A stretch of 64,000 nucleotides of DNA, from assembly GCA_020633235.1 (NCBI GenBank), contig JACKEA010000002.1:1364001-1428000 (forward strand), written 5' to 3'. Source of the DNA: Polyangiaceae bacterium. Its GTDB lineage: Bacteria > Myxococcota_A > Polyangia > Polyangiales > Polyangiaceae. A model generated the notes under the pieces. The model was given only the letters and a program-made list of their open reading frames with translations. It did not search any database and was not told the origin of the DNA. Positions 44,382 through 53,733 of this stretch are shown in pieces; positions within the stretch are counted from its first letter, which is position 1, and every line of letters begins with the position of its first letter. The translations under genes were made by a program, and so were the position numbers.

Positions 44382-46043
44382 TCAGTATGGATTGCCCAGC
44401 GGCGTGGGCTCGACGGGCTTCGTCTGTTCTTCGGGCGGCGGGCGCGCGGGCGCGCGGGGCGGGCGCCAGCTCGGAGTGCGTTTCCTGCCGGCGTCGGGCT
44501 CGTCGTCAGCAACGGGGAGCGCATTGGGATCGACGACGGGAATGTCCGCCGCGTCGCTCGCGGCGCGGGGCGTGGAGGCGACCGGTGCGGGCGCGCTGGG
44601 CGCCGCAATCACCAGGGTCTTGTCGTCCGCACCGGGCGTCACGGGCTCCGGCTCCCCGCCACGCAACACCACGTACACACCGGTAACGGACACCAAGGTG
44701 ACGACGGCGCCGGCCGCCACCCACACCAGCGGATTCTGCGTCAGCGCGCGGCCGGTGCTGCCCGGCGGAGCCACGCTGGGCCGCGGCTCGGACAGCTCCA
44801 CGCCGGTACCGTGCGTGGACGTCTGCTCCGCCTCGACGACAGGTCCATAGTTCACCGTCTCCGCAGAGGTCGGCTCCGGAGGCGCGGAAACACGATCCGT
44901 CTCGGTGATGGATCCCGAGCTCGGCCGCACGCTGCGGGGACGGGACGGCGGCGGCGGCAAGGTGGGCGGCGGCGGCAGCGCCATGGTCACCGGGCCGTCC
45001 GCGCTCACCGGAGGCGGCGGCGCGGGACGAATTCCATGACGATCCGAGTACACCTTGGCGAGCTTTTGCCGCCGCGAGGTGATGACGCCTTCCACCACGG
45101 GCGCGACGAACTGGCGGACCTCTCGCACGTCCGCGGCGGTGATGCCCGCCCGGCGCGCTGCGGCGGCCAGTACGTCGGCGAAAACCTCGGCGGACGGGTA
45201 GCGCTCGGACTTGGACAGCGTGAGCGCACCGGCGACGGCCTGCTCGATCTCCACCGGCAGCTCCGGCCGTACGTAGCGGAGCGGCGTGGGTGCATCGTTG
45301 GCGATCTTGAGCAGGAGCGCTGCGTCGTTGAAGCCTTCGTACAGGCGTTGACCGCAGAACAGCTCCCAGGCAACGACACCGGCTGCCCACACGTCGCAAG
45401 TACGGTCGAGCGGCCGTGCGCGCACCTGCTCCGGTGACATGTAGGCGAGCTTGCCCTTCACCAGACCCGTCTGGGTCTTCGACAGCCGACGTGCAGCGGT
45501 GGCCACGCCGAAGTCCGTGAGGCGCGTCACGCCATCGATGCCGAGCAGTACGTTGTGCGGGGTCACGTCGCGGTGAACCAGGCGCAGCGGCATGTTGGTG
45601 GGGTCGCGAAGCTCGTGCGCCGCGTGCAGCCCCGCAAGCATCTCGTCCAAGATCCGAAGCGAGATCTCGATGGGAATGCGGCTCCCCGTGGCGCTCAGCT
45701 TGTGGACGATTCCGGCGAGGGAGTCTCCCTCGATGTAGTCCATGACGACGAACACGCCGTCCTTGCACTCGCCGACGTCGTGAACGCTCACCACGTTCGG
45801 ATGGTGAATGCGTCCAGCGAAGCGTGCTTCGTCGATCAGCGCGGTCATGAAGCCGGGCTCGTCCCGGAGGTGCTCGTGAGTCAGCTTCACGGCGACCTCG
45901 CGTTCGAAGCCTGCGAGCCCCGTGACGCGCGCGAGATACACCGTGGCCATGCCACCGCTCGCGATGGGCATGAGCAGCTCGTAGCGGCCGACGCGCTCCG
46001 GGAAGGGCAGCGACGGGTCGTTGTGCGCGTAACGGGCCGTCAC
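44382..46043 (-). CDS. Membrane-anchored Ser/Thr protein kinase
   Basis: A 553-residue Hanks-type kinase: glycine loop IASGGMATVYLA, Lys53 (VAVKLTH), catalytic loop HRDVTPHN, DFGVA, and activation segment GKLAYMSPEQVRARP. Lys of the usual HRDxKPxN is Thr, a change common in myxobacterial kinases. Residues 20-290 are the kinase; then a Pro-rich linker, one transmembrane helix near residues 441-462 (LVWVAAGAVVTLVSVTGVYVV) and a short Pro-rich outer tail (to 553). The outer part has no recognisable ligand domain. The kinase faces the cytoplasm and probably couples an envelope signal to phosphorylation. Confidence 0.9.
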   Translation of the reverse strand: MTARYAHNDPSLPFPERVGRYELLMPIASGGMATVYLARVTGLAGFEREVAVKLTHEHLRDEPGFMTALIDEARFAGRIHHPNVVSVHDVGECKDGVFVVMDYIEGDSLAGIVHKLSATGSRIPIEISLRILDEMLAGLHAAHELRDPTNMPLRLVHRDVTPHNVLLGIDGVTRLTDFGVATAARRLSKTQTGLVKGKLAYMSPEQVRARPLDRTCDVWAAGVVAWELFCGQRLYEGFNDAALLLKIANDAPTPLRYVRPELPVEIEQAVAGALTLSKSERYPSAEVFADVLAAAARRAGITAADVREVRQFVAPVVEGVITSRRQKLAKVYSDRHGIRPAPPPPVSADGPVTMALPPPPTLPPPPSRPRSVRPSSGSITETDRVSAPPEPTSAETVNYGPVVEAEQTSTHGTGVELSEPRPSVAPPGSTGRALTQNPLVWVAAGAVVTLVSVTGVYVVLRGGEPEPVTPGADDKTLVIAAPSAPAPVASTPRAASDAADIPVVDPNALPVADDEPDAGRKRTPSWRPPRAPARPPPEEQTKPVEPTPLGNPY

Positions 46044-46152
46044 TCAGCGAAGCATACGGCCGCGAGGCCCGACATTTCAGCCTGGATTTTTCGGCCGCGC
46101 GCAGCGTGCTAGAATTTTGGCCTCGCGCCGCGGCGCGGCATTGTGGGCTTCG

Positions 46153-46680
46153 ATGCACTGGCGCTGGCTGTTCATCACCATCGTGGTCGGAGGTTGTACC
46201 TTCGAGCTCGCCCCCTTGGAGGAGAAGAAACCCCCTCCAGCCGGGGGGGGCAGTGGGGGTACGGCCGCCGTGGGCGGGCTGGTGGATGCGGGTTGCACGA
46301 CCATTGGCTGCAGCAACACCGGGGGCACCCCGAGTGGCGGCACCTCGGGTGGCGGCACCGGCGGCGCGGGTCTGTCGGGAGGCACCGGCGGCGGCACCGG
46401 CGGAGCCCCCGCCTTTACGTGCGTGGACGTCAACACCATCCCCGGCGAGTTCCAGGTGAAGTGCTGGGCGCAGGATCAGGCGTCCTGCTCTTGCCTCGGC
46501 TGCGACAATACCTACTGCTACGACCCGGCGAACGGCGATCCAGTATCCGACTGCACCTGTCCCTCGTGCTGGAACGAGGCCTACTGCTACGACTACTGCG
46601 AGAACGACGGGGTCTGCAATCCGTTCTACGAAGGTTGCGGTTGCCAGGACTGCTGGTACCACCCGTCCTGCAACCCGTGA
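46153..46680 (+). CDS. Cysteine-rich lipoprotein
   Basis: A 175-residue lipoprotein (lipobox IVVGGC, Cys15) with a Gly/Thr-rich spacer (about 28-90) and a small C-terminal domain of about 85 residues with some 18 cysteines, arranged as CSCLGCDNTYCYDP, CTCPSCWNEAYCYDYC and CGCQDCWYHPSC. The CxC and CxxC runs with aromatic neighbours suggest a disulfide- or metal-stabilised knot. No named family recognised. The ATG at 46153 places the signal peptide correctly; a TAGAAT hexamer at 46110-46115 may be its -10 box. Its stop is one base from the stop of the giant minus-strand gene. Confidence 0.7.
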   Translation: MHWRWLFITIVVGGCTFELAPLEEKKPPPAGGGSGGTAAVGGLVDAGCTTIGCSNTGGTPSGGTSGGGTGGAGLSGGTGGGTGGAPAFTCVDVNTIPGEFQVKCWAQDQASCSCLGCDNTYCYDPANGDPVSDCTCPSCWNEAYCYDYCENDGVCNPFYEGCGCQDCWYHPSCNP

Positions 46681-46681
46681 G

Positions 46682-49600
46682 TCACAAGGAAGCAAGCAGC
46701 TCGAGCAGCGCTCGGCGTTCTTCCTCGTCCGTCACCGGACCCAGCTCCCGGTTGATCTCCGATACGGCCGCCGCGACCAACAACGTGAGCGCCGACGGCT
46801 CGCGCTCGGCACGGGGGACGAGCCCCGCGAGGCGAGCGGGATCCAGCGCCACGTGTCCTTCGCGATAGGTGACGGGGCGACGCCCGGAGCCGAGCTCCAC
46901 CGACTTCGCCGGCGCGCCCGCGAGTGCGAGGCGGGAGAGCTCGGCGAGAACACGATCCGAAAGACCCACGCGCTTGTCGGCGGTCTTCACCCGGCGCGGG
47001 AGCATCGCCGCCGGCAGCGGATTGGCACGCGGAGCGGCGGCGCCTCCAAGCTCGTGGACCTTGTCCGGCGCGCGTGCTCGAAGCACGTTTGCGAGGGGAT
47101 CGTCGTAGGCGAGGATCTTTCCGGAGAAGCGCTCCGGGAACGCCCCCTCCGCGCTGCCCGCGTGCCGCGTGAGCCACACGCCCTCCGCCAACAACTCGGC
47201 ACGCAAGCGGGCCGCGTCGAAGGGCTGGCCGTCGACGGTCGTGGTCTCCGGCGCGACGTCCGCGCCCAACAGCGCCAAGTCCCAAAGATACTCCATCGGT
47301 ACCTTGGCCGATTCCGTGAGCTTCATCGCTTGTGCCAACACCGCCGCCCCGAGATCGTCCATCACGACGGCCGGCAGCAGCAGGGAGCCCGTCACTTGCG
47401 TCAGGTTCAAAGCCAGTGCGCCGCTCCCTCCGCTGGCGGGTGCCACGAGCAAGCTGCCGGCGACGGGGACCACGCCCTGACGTACCGAGAGGCCCCCCTG
47501 CAGCAGGTGCGCCATGCCCGGGACGGCCAGATCCACTCGCGGCGTGCGTGGCCATTCTTTGGGCAGCCACACACGGCCGGTGAGACGAAGGCCCCCCGGC
47601 GTGGCCTCGCCATCGAGCCAGGTGCTGACCAATACGTCGCCGCTGGCGGGCAAGAGCTCCCGAAGCAATCGTCGCGCCGCCGTCTCGACGCGGGCCAACA
47701 CGACTTCCCCGTCCTTCTTGCGCCGCGGCTTCGAGAACCAACGATTGGGCGAGACGCTCGAGTCGTCCACGACGGCGACGATGGGCCAGCCGAGGCTCGA
47801 CGTGAGACGGCACAAGGGCCGGCGACCCGTCAGCAGCTCGACGCCGGTCTCACCGTCGAAGGCGCTCGGATGCACGAGGCCGACCTCGCCCTGGGTCGTG
47901 CCGTCGGAGAACGAGGTCACTCCCATGCAACGCGCGCGCTGCTCGGCCGACAGCGCCACCGTTTCCCGGGGCGCCGCGTGCGCGCGCTCCTCGCCGCGCA
48001 GGTCCCCGACCAGCATCGTGTGCACGTCGCGGCTCTCCCGCGACGACAAGAGCGGAACCTCATCGGCCCGGAGCACGACGATGGGGTAGCGGTACTTTCG
48101 GGCGGGATAGGGCGGGCCGAGGCTGGTGAAGCGCCAGGGCCCGTCCCCGAGATCGTCCATGGAATGCCACGCGCCACGAATGTCCACGAACACTGGCCAC
48201 TTTCGCTCGGCCTCGCCCAGCCGTTTGCCGCGCTTCTGGCGGTGGAGCAAATGTCCTCGCAGGTGGTGCCGCACCCACCCCGGAAGCTCGTCGAGTCGAT
48301 CCGAAATGCTCGCAAGGTACTGGTACGCAGCACGCACCACCGCCTTGAGCACCGTCTTCTGCGCGTCCCGCGAGCTGTCCAAGCGGTCCCAACGCAGCAT
48401 CAAGCGCATGGGCAGAACGAGCTCTGCGGGGATCGACCTCAGACCGCCATCCAGGGTCATCAGGGTGACCTCGGACTCGGGCCCTTCGACAATCTCTGCT
48501 TCGCCTTCCACCACTCGCACGCCGAGCTCCGCCAGCGTACGCCGCAGCAGTGGATGCGCGGGCGCCCCGGGCAACGTGGCCGGCGGGCGTTCTTCCGAAG
48601 TCCGGAGCGAGAGTAGCTTGGCCACCGCATCGCTCACGTCTCGGAGGGAGTAGCCGAGGGCGACGAGCAGCTCCTGCCACGCGCTCGAATGCTCCATCGG
48701 AAGTGCCAGCACCGGGCGATCGAGATCGGAGTCGCGGCTCGTGCTCGGCCAGCTCGCGACCATGGTGTGGGACAACCAGATCTCCAGGTTCTGGCGCGCG
48801 AGGGCGGCGATGGGCGCGCGTTCGCCGCGAATCGTGGGGAAGCCCGGCAGCGACTCCCGAGCAGCAGCAGCTACCTCGCCTTGGGGATCCCGGCGCGAAA
48901 GGGCCGCGACCAACGCGACGCTTCGTGCGTCCTCCATCCAGTCGCCGCGCTTCATGAGCACCAGGGCCAGGGCGCGCGCTCCCTTCTCCAACACTCGCCA
49001 AAAGGCCTCGATGCCGCCCTCCGTGAGCGACGACAGCATCTCGAAGTGACGCTCTTCCGGCAGCTCCACCCGTGCCGCCACGGGGATCTTGAGATCCACG
49101 GCGCGCACCCGCACCACCAACCGCCCTTGATGCGTGACCTCCACCGGGTCTTCCACCGCAACGGACTTGGCGAGGGCCACGGCTCCGCTTCCCGCACCGC
49201 TGCGCTGAACCTGGACGACGGGGCTGTCGGGGTCCGCGGCCGGTCCGGGTCGATCCGGAGCGAGGGTGGCTCGAGCAAGAAAGGCTCGGCGACGTTCAGC
49301 AGCGAGGGCACGCTGACGCCAGTCCGCAAGCATCGGCTCACCGTCCACGGCGTTGGGGAACACGCGACGAAGGGCCTCTCGTTCCTCGGCCGTCGAGAGC
49401 AACACTGGCCGCGCTCCGTCGGTCTCGAAACCCGGAGCAGCCGCCAAGAAGTAGATCGGGCCCCGCGAAGAGATCTCACCCAAGCTCACGCGCTCGGGCT
49501 TTCCGTTGGCGCCGACCCGCTCGACGAAGGGCAGCTCCCACAGGCGTTGATGGAGCTCGGCGGTTTGCTGCTCCCAGCGGCCCTTTCTTCCTCGCCGCTC

Positions 49601-52018
49601 GGCGCTCTCCACGCGAGAGGCGAGCTCCGCGGCGGCGGACAGCAGGAACACGCGAGCCACGGGAGCGAGCGACCCTCGCCCCGCGGCGGTCATCAGCTCC
49701 TCGCACAGGGCGGATTCCGCCTCGAGCCACCAGAAGCGCGTGGGGCTGTGTCGAATGCCATCCCACCCTTCGCGGGGCACGCTCTCCATGTCGTCCACCA
49801 CGCGCAGCGAGGAGCCCAGCCCCCCGTGCTTGGGCAACCGAGCGAGCACCACGCCCGCGTGCATTTCCACCATGCGATTGACGGGGGATGGCGCGATCAG
49901 CGCGACGAAGTGGTCTTGCTCGAGCGTTACTGTGGGCGCCCCGCTGAGCTTCAGCTCCTCGAGCTCGTGTCGAAAGACTTCCCGCACGGCGGCACGTCGT
50001 TCGTCCTTGGTGACCGCGAAAGCGCGTTCGTAAGGCACCCGCTCGATGTCTCCGCCGAGCAGGCGACAGATGTCGTCGAGCTCGGCTTCCGCCACCTTCA
50101 GTACGGGACGCCCGTCCGGCGCCGCACCCTGGGCAGCGGACGACTCGACCACGAAGCACAGCGCCTGCCGCTTTGCCGCCCAGCGGGCGAGCTGATCCAA
50201 GCTCAAGCGCCGACCGGGATCCGTTCCGGACCACACCCGAGCCCGCCACAGCTCGGGAAAGTCGGCCGACGACACTTCCGTTCCGAAGCTCTGCGGCAAG
50301 CGCGCGAGGGTCGAGAGGGCCGCGCACAAGACGCGGCGCCCGCGCTCGTCGGCGGCGAGCTCCCGGGCGCGGTGTTCCACGCCCCGAAGGGCTACGAGGA
50401 TCACGTTGACCGTCGCCTCGGTCAGGTCGTCGCTGCGCTCCACCCCATCGAAGTCGAAGGTGGGACGAAGGCGATCGTCCCAAGCGAATGCTGCATCGAC
50501 GGGCAGCGGCAGCTGACTCCTGTCGAGCCGCAGATGCTCCAGGGGGCGCTCTTGCAGGAACACGCGGACCACCGACGCGAGGGGCGCCGTCTCGGGGTCA
50601 CGCACGGCGACGTGTCCCGTGAGCCCGCACTCGTCTGCGATGGCCTCACGGAACAGCTCATCGTCGCTTTCGGGCACCACGGGCCCGCTCGTCTCGTGCC
50701 CGAGCCATCGCTGCCATCGCTGGGCGCCCATCTTGGCGCGTTCGAGGATCGCCTCGCCGTCGGCCAGCTCGACACCCGCAAGCGCACTCTCCACCACCCT
50801 CCCGCGGAGCCGGAGCACGTCGCCCATCCACATGGCCAGCTCCGGGGGAACCGGGTCTGCTCCGCGGAGCACGAACGCCCGCGGCGCCGTGAGGAACTCG
50901 AGGACCGACCGACGGCGACCGGTGGCGTCCTCCAAGAGCTCGAGCTCGAGCAACTTCTCCAGCCGCGGCTCGAGGGAACGCCCGCGCCGGGCCGCGGACG
51001 CCAAGGTACACACCACGGCGCCCAAGGCGTCTTCCAAGATCTCGCCCCGTTCCAGCACCTCCACGCCATCGGCGACCTCGCCGCGGCCAGTCACCTCGAA
51101 TGCCGCCGCCGAGAGCGCCGCGAACAGCGCGGTCGCTCCGGCGTCGGCCAGCTCGTGGACGAAGGCCGAGTCTTCACGCAAGACGGAACGCGATGCGTTC
51201 GTCGGTAGCGCCTCGGCGTCCACGTACAGGCGCGCCGGAAGCCCGATCAGCGTATCTGGCTCGAGCTCCAGTGGCCGCCACGTGGAACGAATCAGTTGCA
51301 CGCCCTGCTCCGAGACGTCCTGAACCGGCGCATTGCCGGCCGGGAGCAGCTCGACGTACGCGCAGCGCACTCCGGCCATGCTGACGGCGGCGCGCACCAG
51401 CGTTCGTGGCGGGGCGGGCACGGCATGCTCCATTTCGCAGGGGATGGGCAAGTCGCCGATGCGCTCCGCGAGCGCGCGCACCTCGGGATGCGCGCCGCCG
51501 AACAGCGCCCGGCTCACCACACCCAGACCGACGCGCTTGCGCACCTGAATCACCGCGCCGTCGTCGAAGGCGCCCCGAGGCGGCGGCACCCGCGTGACCT
51601 GCGGCGGAGGCGGCGGGGCGTCGGGGCTGCCACTGAGCTGCGCGGCGGAGAAACGAACACGCACGTGGCCGCCGGGCTCCGGCAACGTCACATCCACGAA
51701 GCGCGGGTCGAGCCCCAGGGCGGCGTTCACGCCGATCGCCAAGAGCCGCATGCGCCGCTCCTCGGCGCTGGCGACGTCCGACAGCAGGTAGTCGAACAGG
51801 CGAAGCACGCGACCGACGGGCGGCGTACCGCCCGCCCAAGAGAGAATCACGTCGTCCGCGTCCGTCACCACCCGGAGCGCCGTGGCGCCGCTGGCCACGC
51901 CACCGCGGCACAACTCCGAGAGATACGAGTACGGGTCGGCGAGCATGTGCTCGCGCAGCTTGGAAAGCGCCCGGCGCGCGTCGACGCGGATCTTGCCGCG
52001 AGCGATGGCCCGGGCCAT
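46682..52018 (-). CDS. Giant protein with degenerate Hsp90-like N-terminus, partner of the next gene
   Basis: A 1778-residue soluble protein. Its N-terminus (ADPYSYLSELCRGGVASG then ATALRV, residues 27-50) aligns without gaps with the N-box of the upstream Hsp90-like ATPase (ADPYAFWRELVQNSIDAG then ATELRV). The catalytic Glu is kept (Glu35) but the Mg2+-binding Asn is Gly39, and the ATP-binding DxGxG is SWAGG, so it should not hydrolyse ATP in the usual way. Near residue 270 it has LPTNASRSVLRED, a close match to the Hsp90 middle-domain motif LPLNVSREILQ. The remaining 1400 residues have no domain I recognise and no membrane segment. The start overlaps the ATPase stop (TGATG). A cofactor or substrate-binding arm for the ATPase is the simplest inference. 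Confidence 0.85.
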   Translation of the reverse strand: MARAIARGKIRVDARRALSKLREHMLADPYSYLSELCRGGVASGATALRVVTDADDVILSWAGGTPPVGRVLRLFDYLLSDVASAEERRMRLLAIGVNAALGLDPRFVDVTLPEPGGHVRVRFSAAQLSGSPDAPPPPPQVTRVPPPRGAFDDGAVIQVRKRVGLGVVSRALFGGAHPEVRALAERIGDLPIPCEMEHAVPAPPRTLVRAAVSMAGVRCAYVELLPAGNAPVQDVSEQGVQLIRSTWRPLELEPDTLIGLPARLYVDAEALPTNASRSVLREDSAFVHELADAGATALFAALSAAAFEVTGRGEVADGVEVLERGEILEDALGAVVCTLASAARRGRSLEPRLEKLLELELLEDATGRRRSVLEFLTAPRAFVLRGADPVPPELAMWMGDVLRLRGRVVESALAGVELADGEAILERAKMGAQRWQRWLGHETSGPVVPESDDELFREAIADECGLTGHVAVRDPETAPLASVVRVFLQERPLEHLRLDRSQLPLPVDAAFAWDDRLRPTFDFDGVERSDDLTEATVNVILVALRGVEHRARELAADERGRRVLCAALSTLARLPQSFGTEVSSADFPELWRARVWSGTDPGRRLSLDQLARWAAKRQALCFVVESSAAQGAAPDGRPVLKVAEAELDDICRLLGGDIERVPYERAFAVTKDERRAAVREVFRHELEELKLSGAPTVTLEQDHFVALIAPSPVNRMVEMHAGVVLARLPKHGGLGSSLRVVDDMESVPREGWDGIRHSPTRFWWLEAESALCEELMTAAGRGSLAPVARVFLLSAAAELASRVESAERRGRKGRWEQQTAELHQRLWELPFVERVGANGKPERVSLGEISSRGPIYFLAAAPGFETDGARPVLLSTAEEREALRRVFPNAVDGEPMLADWRQRALAAERRRAFLARATLAPDRPGPAADPDSPVVQVQRSGAGSGAVALAKSVAVEDPVEVTHQGRLVVRVRAVDLKIPVAARVELPEERHFEMLSSLTEGGIEAFWRVLEKGARALALVLMKRGDWMEDARSVALVAALSRRDPQGEVAAAARESLPGFPTIRGERAPIAALARQNLEIWLSHTMVASWPSTSRDSDLDRPVLALPMEHSSAWQELLVALGYSLRDVSDAVAKLLSLRTSEERPPATLPGAPAHPLLRRTLAELGVRVVEGEAEIVEGPESEVTLMTLDGGLRSIPAELVLPMRLMLRWDRLDSSRDAQKTVLKAVVRAAYQYLASISDRLDELPGWVRHHLRGHLLHRQKRGKRLGEAERKWPVFVDIRGAWHSMDDLGDGPWRFTSLGPPYPARKYRYPIVVLRADEVPLLSSRESRDVHTMLVGDLRGEERAHAAPRETVALSAEQRARCMGVTSFSDGTTQGEVGLVHPSAFDGETGVELLTGRRPLCRLTSSLGWPIVAVVDDSSVSPNRWFSKPRRKKDGEVVLARVETAARRLLRELLPASGDVLVSTWLDGEATPGGLRLTGRVWLPKEWPRTPRVDLAVPGMAHLLQGGLSVRQGVVPVAGSLLVAPASGGSGALALNLTQVTGSLLLPAVVMDDLGAAVLAQAMKLTESAKVPMEYLWDLALLGADVAPETTTVDGQPFDAARLRAELLAEGVWLTRHAGSAEGAFPERFSGKILAYDDPLANVLRARAPDKVHELGGAAAPRANPLPAAMLPRRVKTADKRVGLSDRVLAELSRLALAGAPAKSVELGSGRRPVTYREGHVALDPARLAGLVPRAEREPSALTLLVAAAVSEINRELGPVTDEEERRALLELLASL

Positions 52019-53667
52019 CAGCCGAGCTCCCGAATACTGGCGTGCAGCAGATGGTCTGCGTCGCGTTCGCTCAGCGCGCCGCCCAGCTCGAGCAACACCA
52101 GACGAGCGACCAGCTGCGCGACCTCCGCAGGCTGCGCGTCGTATTTGCGAAGGGCCAAAACCACCGCCGGAGCGTTGGCGTCGAGCCACAGCTCGGGCCC
52201 GCCCCGACCGAGGTCGTTGCGAGCGAGGAGCGTCGCGCCGGAAGGCACCGCCAGCGCGCAGCGACCGTCCAGCTCGCCGCACACACGCGCCAAGCGAGCG
52301 CGGCGGATGCCGAGGGACGTCGCTGCCAAGATCGCCGCCAGGTGCTGGCACAGCGGCACGTCCGGCAGCGCCTCGAGCAGCACGAGCTCTTGGTGCGCCG
52401 GACGACAGCTCCGCGGATTGAGCAGCGCCCGCGGGTCGAAGAAGCTCGCCAGTCGCCTCTCCACTTCGCCGCTCGGCGTCCACACCACTGGGCGTCCCTG
52501 CGCCGCCAGCGCCGCGGTGAGCGCGTCGGGTGCCGTCGCCGTGAGCACCGGCTTGCGCCATGGCGTGGCCGCCTCCAGCTCCCGCACCGTCATCGCCGTG
52601 GCGCCGCCAACGGCATCCGTGAGGGCGATGGTCACCTCCGCGGCTCCGAGCCCGAACCCTGGCAGCGACGAGGCGGTGAGCAGCGCCAGGTAGCTCGCGC
52701 GGTCGCGCTCCCGGGCTGCGACGGCGAGGCGCTCCACCAGTCGCTCTCGAAGCGGCCCCCGCGACAGCTGCTTCACCATCTCGAGGACGCGAACCAGCTC
52801 GTCGTCGCGCCGCACGTTGTCCCGACTCAGGGTGTGGGACAGCTTTTCGCTCTCCACTTTGAAGCGCACGCCCTCGATGCCGCTGAACAGCTCCGTATCG
52901 CTCTCGTACAGGGTGAGTCCACGCTTGTAGAAACCGGAAAAGTGCTCGTGCGCCTCGAGACTCGGCGGCGCCTCCGGAACGCTGCCAGCGCCGACGACGA
53001 AGCGCTCGCCCAGAGCCTCGTGGGTCAGCGTCACCAGCGCGGGCAGGCCGAAGGGAACGTCGATACGCTCGGGCTTGCTGTCACCGAAACCGGTCTCGTC
53101 GCTGGCGAACAGGGTGATGGGGACGCGGGCGTGCCGGCACCAGCGCGTGAGCGCCGCCCGCGAGGCCTCCACGTGGCGTTGGAACGCTTCCACGTCGAAG
53201 GTGTTCTCCAGCGCGACCACGGTGCCGCTACCCTGGCGCGGCTCGACCTCCAGGAGCTCGTAGCTGTGGTCCCGCCCGAGCTCCAGGCGGTAGCAGTGGC
53301 CGTCCCTCCAGGTTTCCACCACCACGCGACCGGGGTCCAGGGAGAACACGGAGACGAAACCCACGCCGTACTTGCCGACCTTGCTCTCGTCGCCCTCCTT
53401 GGTGGACGAGAACAGCGTGAGCAAGTTGCCCTCGACGACCTCGGGGGTCATTCCACAGCCGTCGTCCGCGAGAGCGGAGCGCACCACGCCGTCGGCGGAA
53501 CGGTGGAGCGTCACGCGGAGCTCGGTCGCGCCCGCGTCTATCGAGTTCTGAACGAGCTCGCGCCAGAACGCGTACGGGTCGGCGAACTGCCGGACCATCT
53601 CCGCGACGAATCCCGTCTCCGGCTGAGGTATCGCCTGCTGGGCTTGCTTGTCGCGGTAGGGATCCAC
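52018..53667 (-). CDS. Hsp90-like GHKL ATPase
   Basis: A 549-residue protein with an N-terminal GHKL (Bergerat) ATPase: N-box Glu37-x3-Asn41 (FWRELVQNSIDAGAT), DDGCGM (68-73, ATP-contacting Asp) and GKYGVGFVS (98-106). Near residue 270 the Hsp90 middle-domain block reads LSHTLSRDNVRRDD. The C-terminal 250 residues are unfamiliar and differ from HtpG. It is therefore an active-looking Hsp90/sacsin-type ATPase, but not HtpG itself. I used the GTG at 53667 because GGAGGGG lies five bases upstream; a GTG at 53715 is possible. Its stop overlaps the start of the giant gene, whose N-terminus is a degenerate copy of it. An SDR gene precedes it by about 65 bases. Confidence 0.85.
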   Translation of the reverse strand: MDPYRDKQAQQAIPQPETGFVAEMVRQFADPYAFWRELVQNSIDAGATELRVTLHRSADGVVRSALADDGCGMTPEVVEGNLLTLFSSTKEGDESKVGKYGVGFVSVFSLDPGRVVVETWRDGHCYRLELGRDHSYELLEVEPRQGSGTVVALENTFDVEAFQRHVEASRAALTRWCRHARVPITLFASDETGFGDSKPERIDVPFGLPALVTLTHEALGERFVVGAGSVPEAPPSLEAHEHFSGFYKRGLTLYESDTELFSGIEGVRFKVESEKLSHTLSRDNVRRDDELVRVLEMVKQLSRGPLRERLVERLAVAARERDRASYLALLTASSLPGFGLGAAEVTIALTDAVGGATAMTVRELEAATPWRKPVLTATAPDALTAALAAQGRPVVWTPSGEVERRLASFFDPRALLNPRSCRPAHQELVLLEALPDVPLCQHLAAILAATSLGIRRARLARVCGELDGRCALAVPSGATLLARNDLGRGGPELWLDANAPAVVLALRKYDAQPAEVAQLVARLVLLELGGALSERDADHLLHASIRELG

Positions 53668-53733
53668 GGCGTCCCCTCCATGTGGGAGCGGCGGGGCGAC
53701 GCTCGAAAGCGTCACCCCCGCCCTCGTCGGCCA

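Noticed and set aside
46682..52561. Start of the giant gene at 52561 (1959 codons)
   Set aside because: The extra 181 codons lie out of frame within the Hsp90-like gene and are Arg/Ala-rich noise. The ATG at 52018, coupled to the ATPase stop, gives an N-terminus that aligns with the ATPase.
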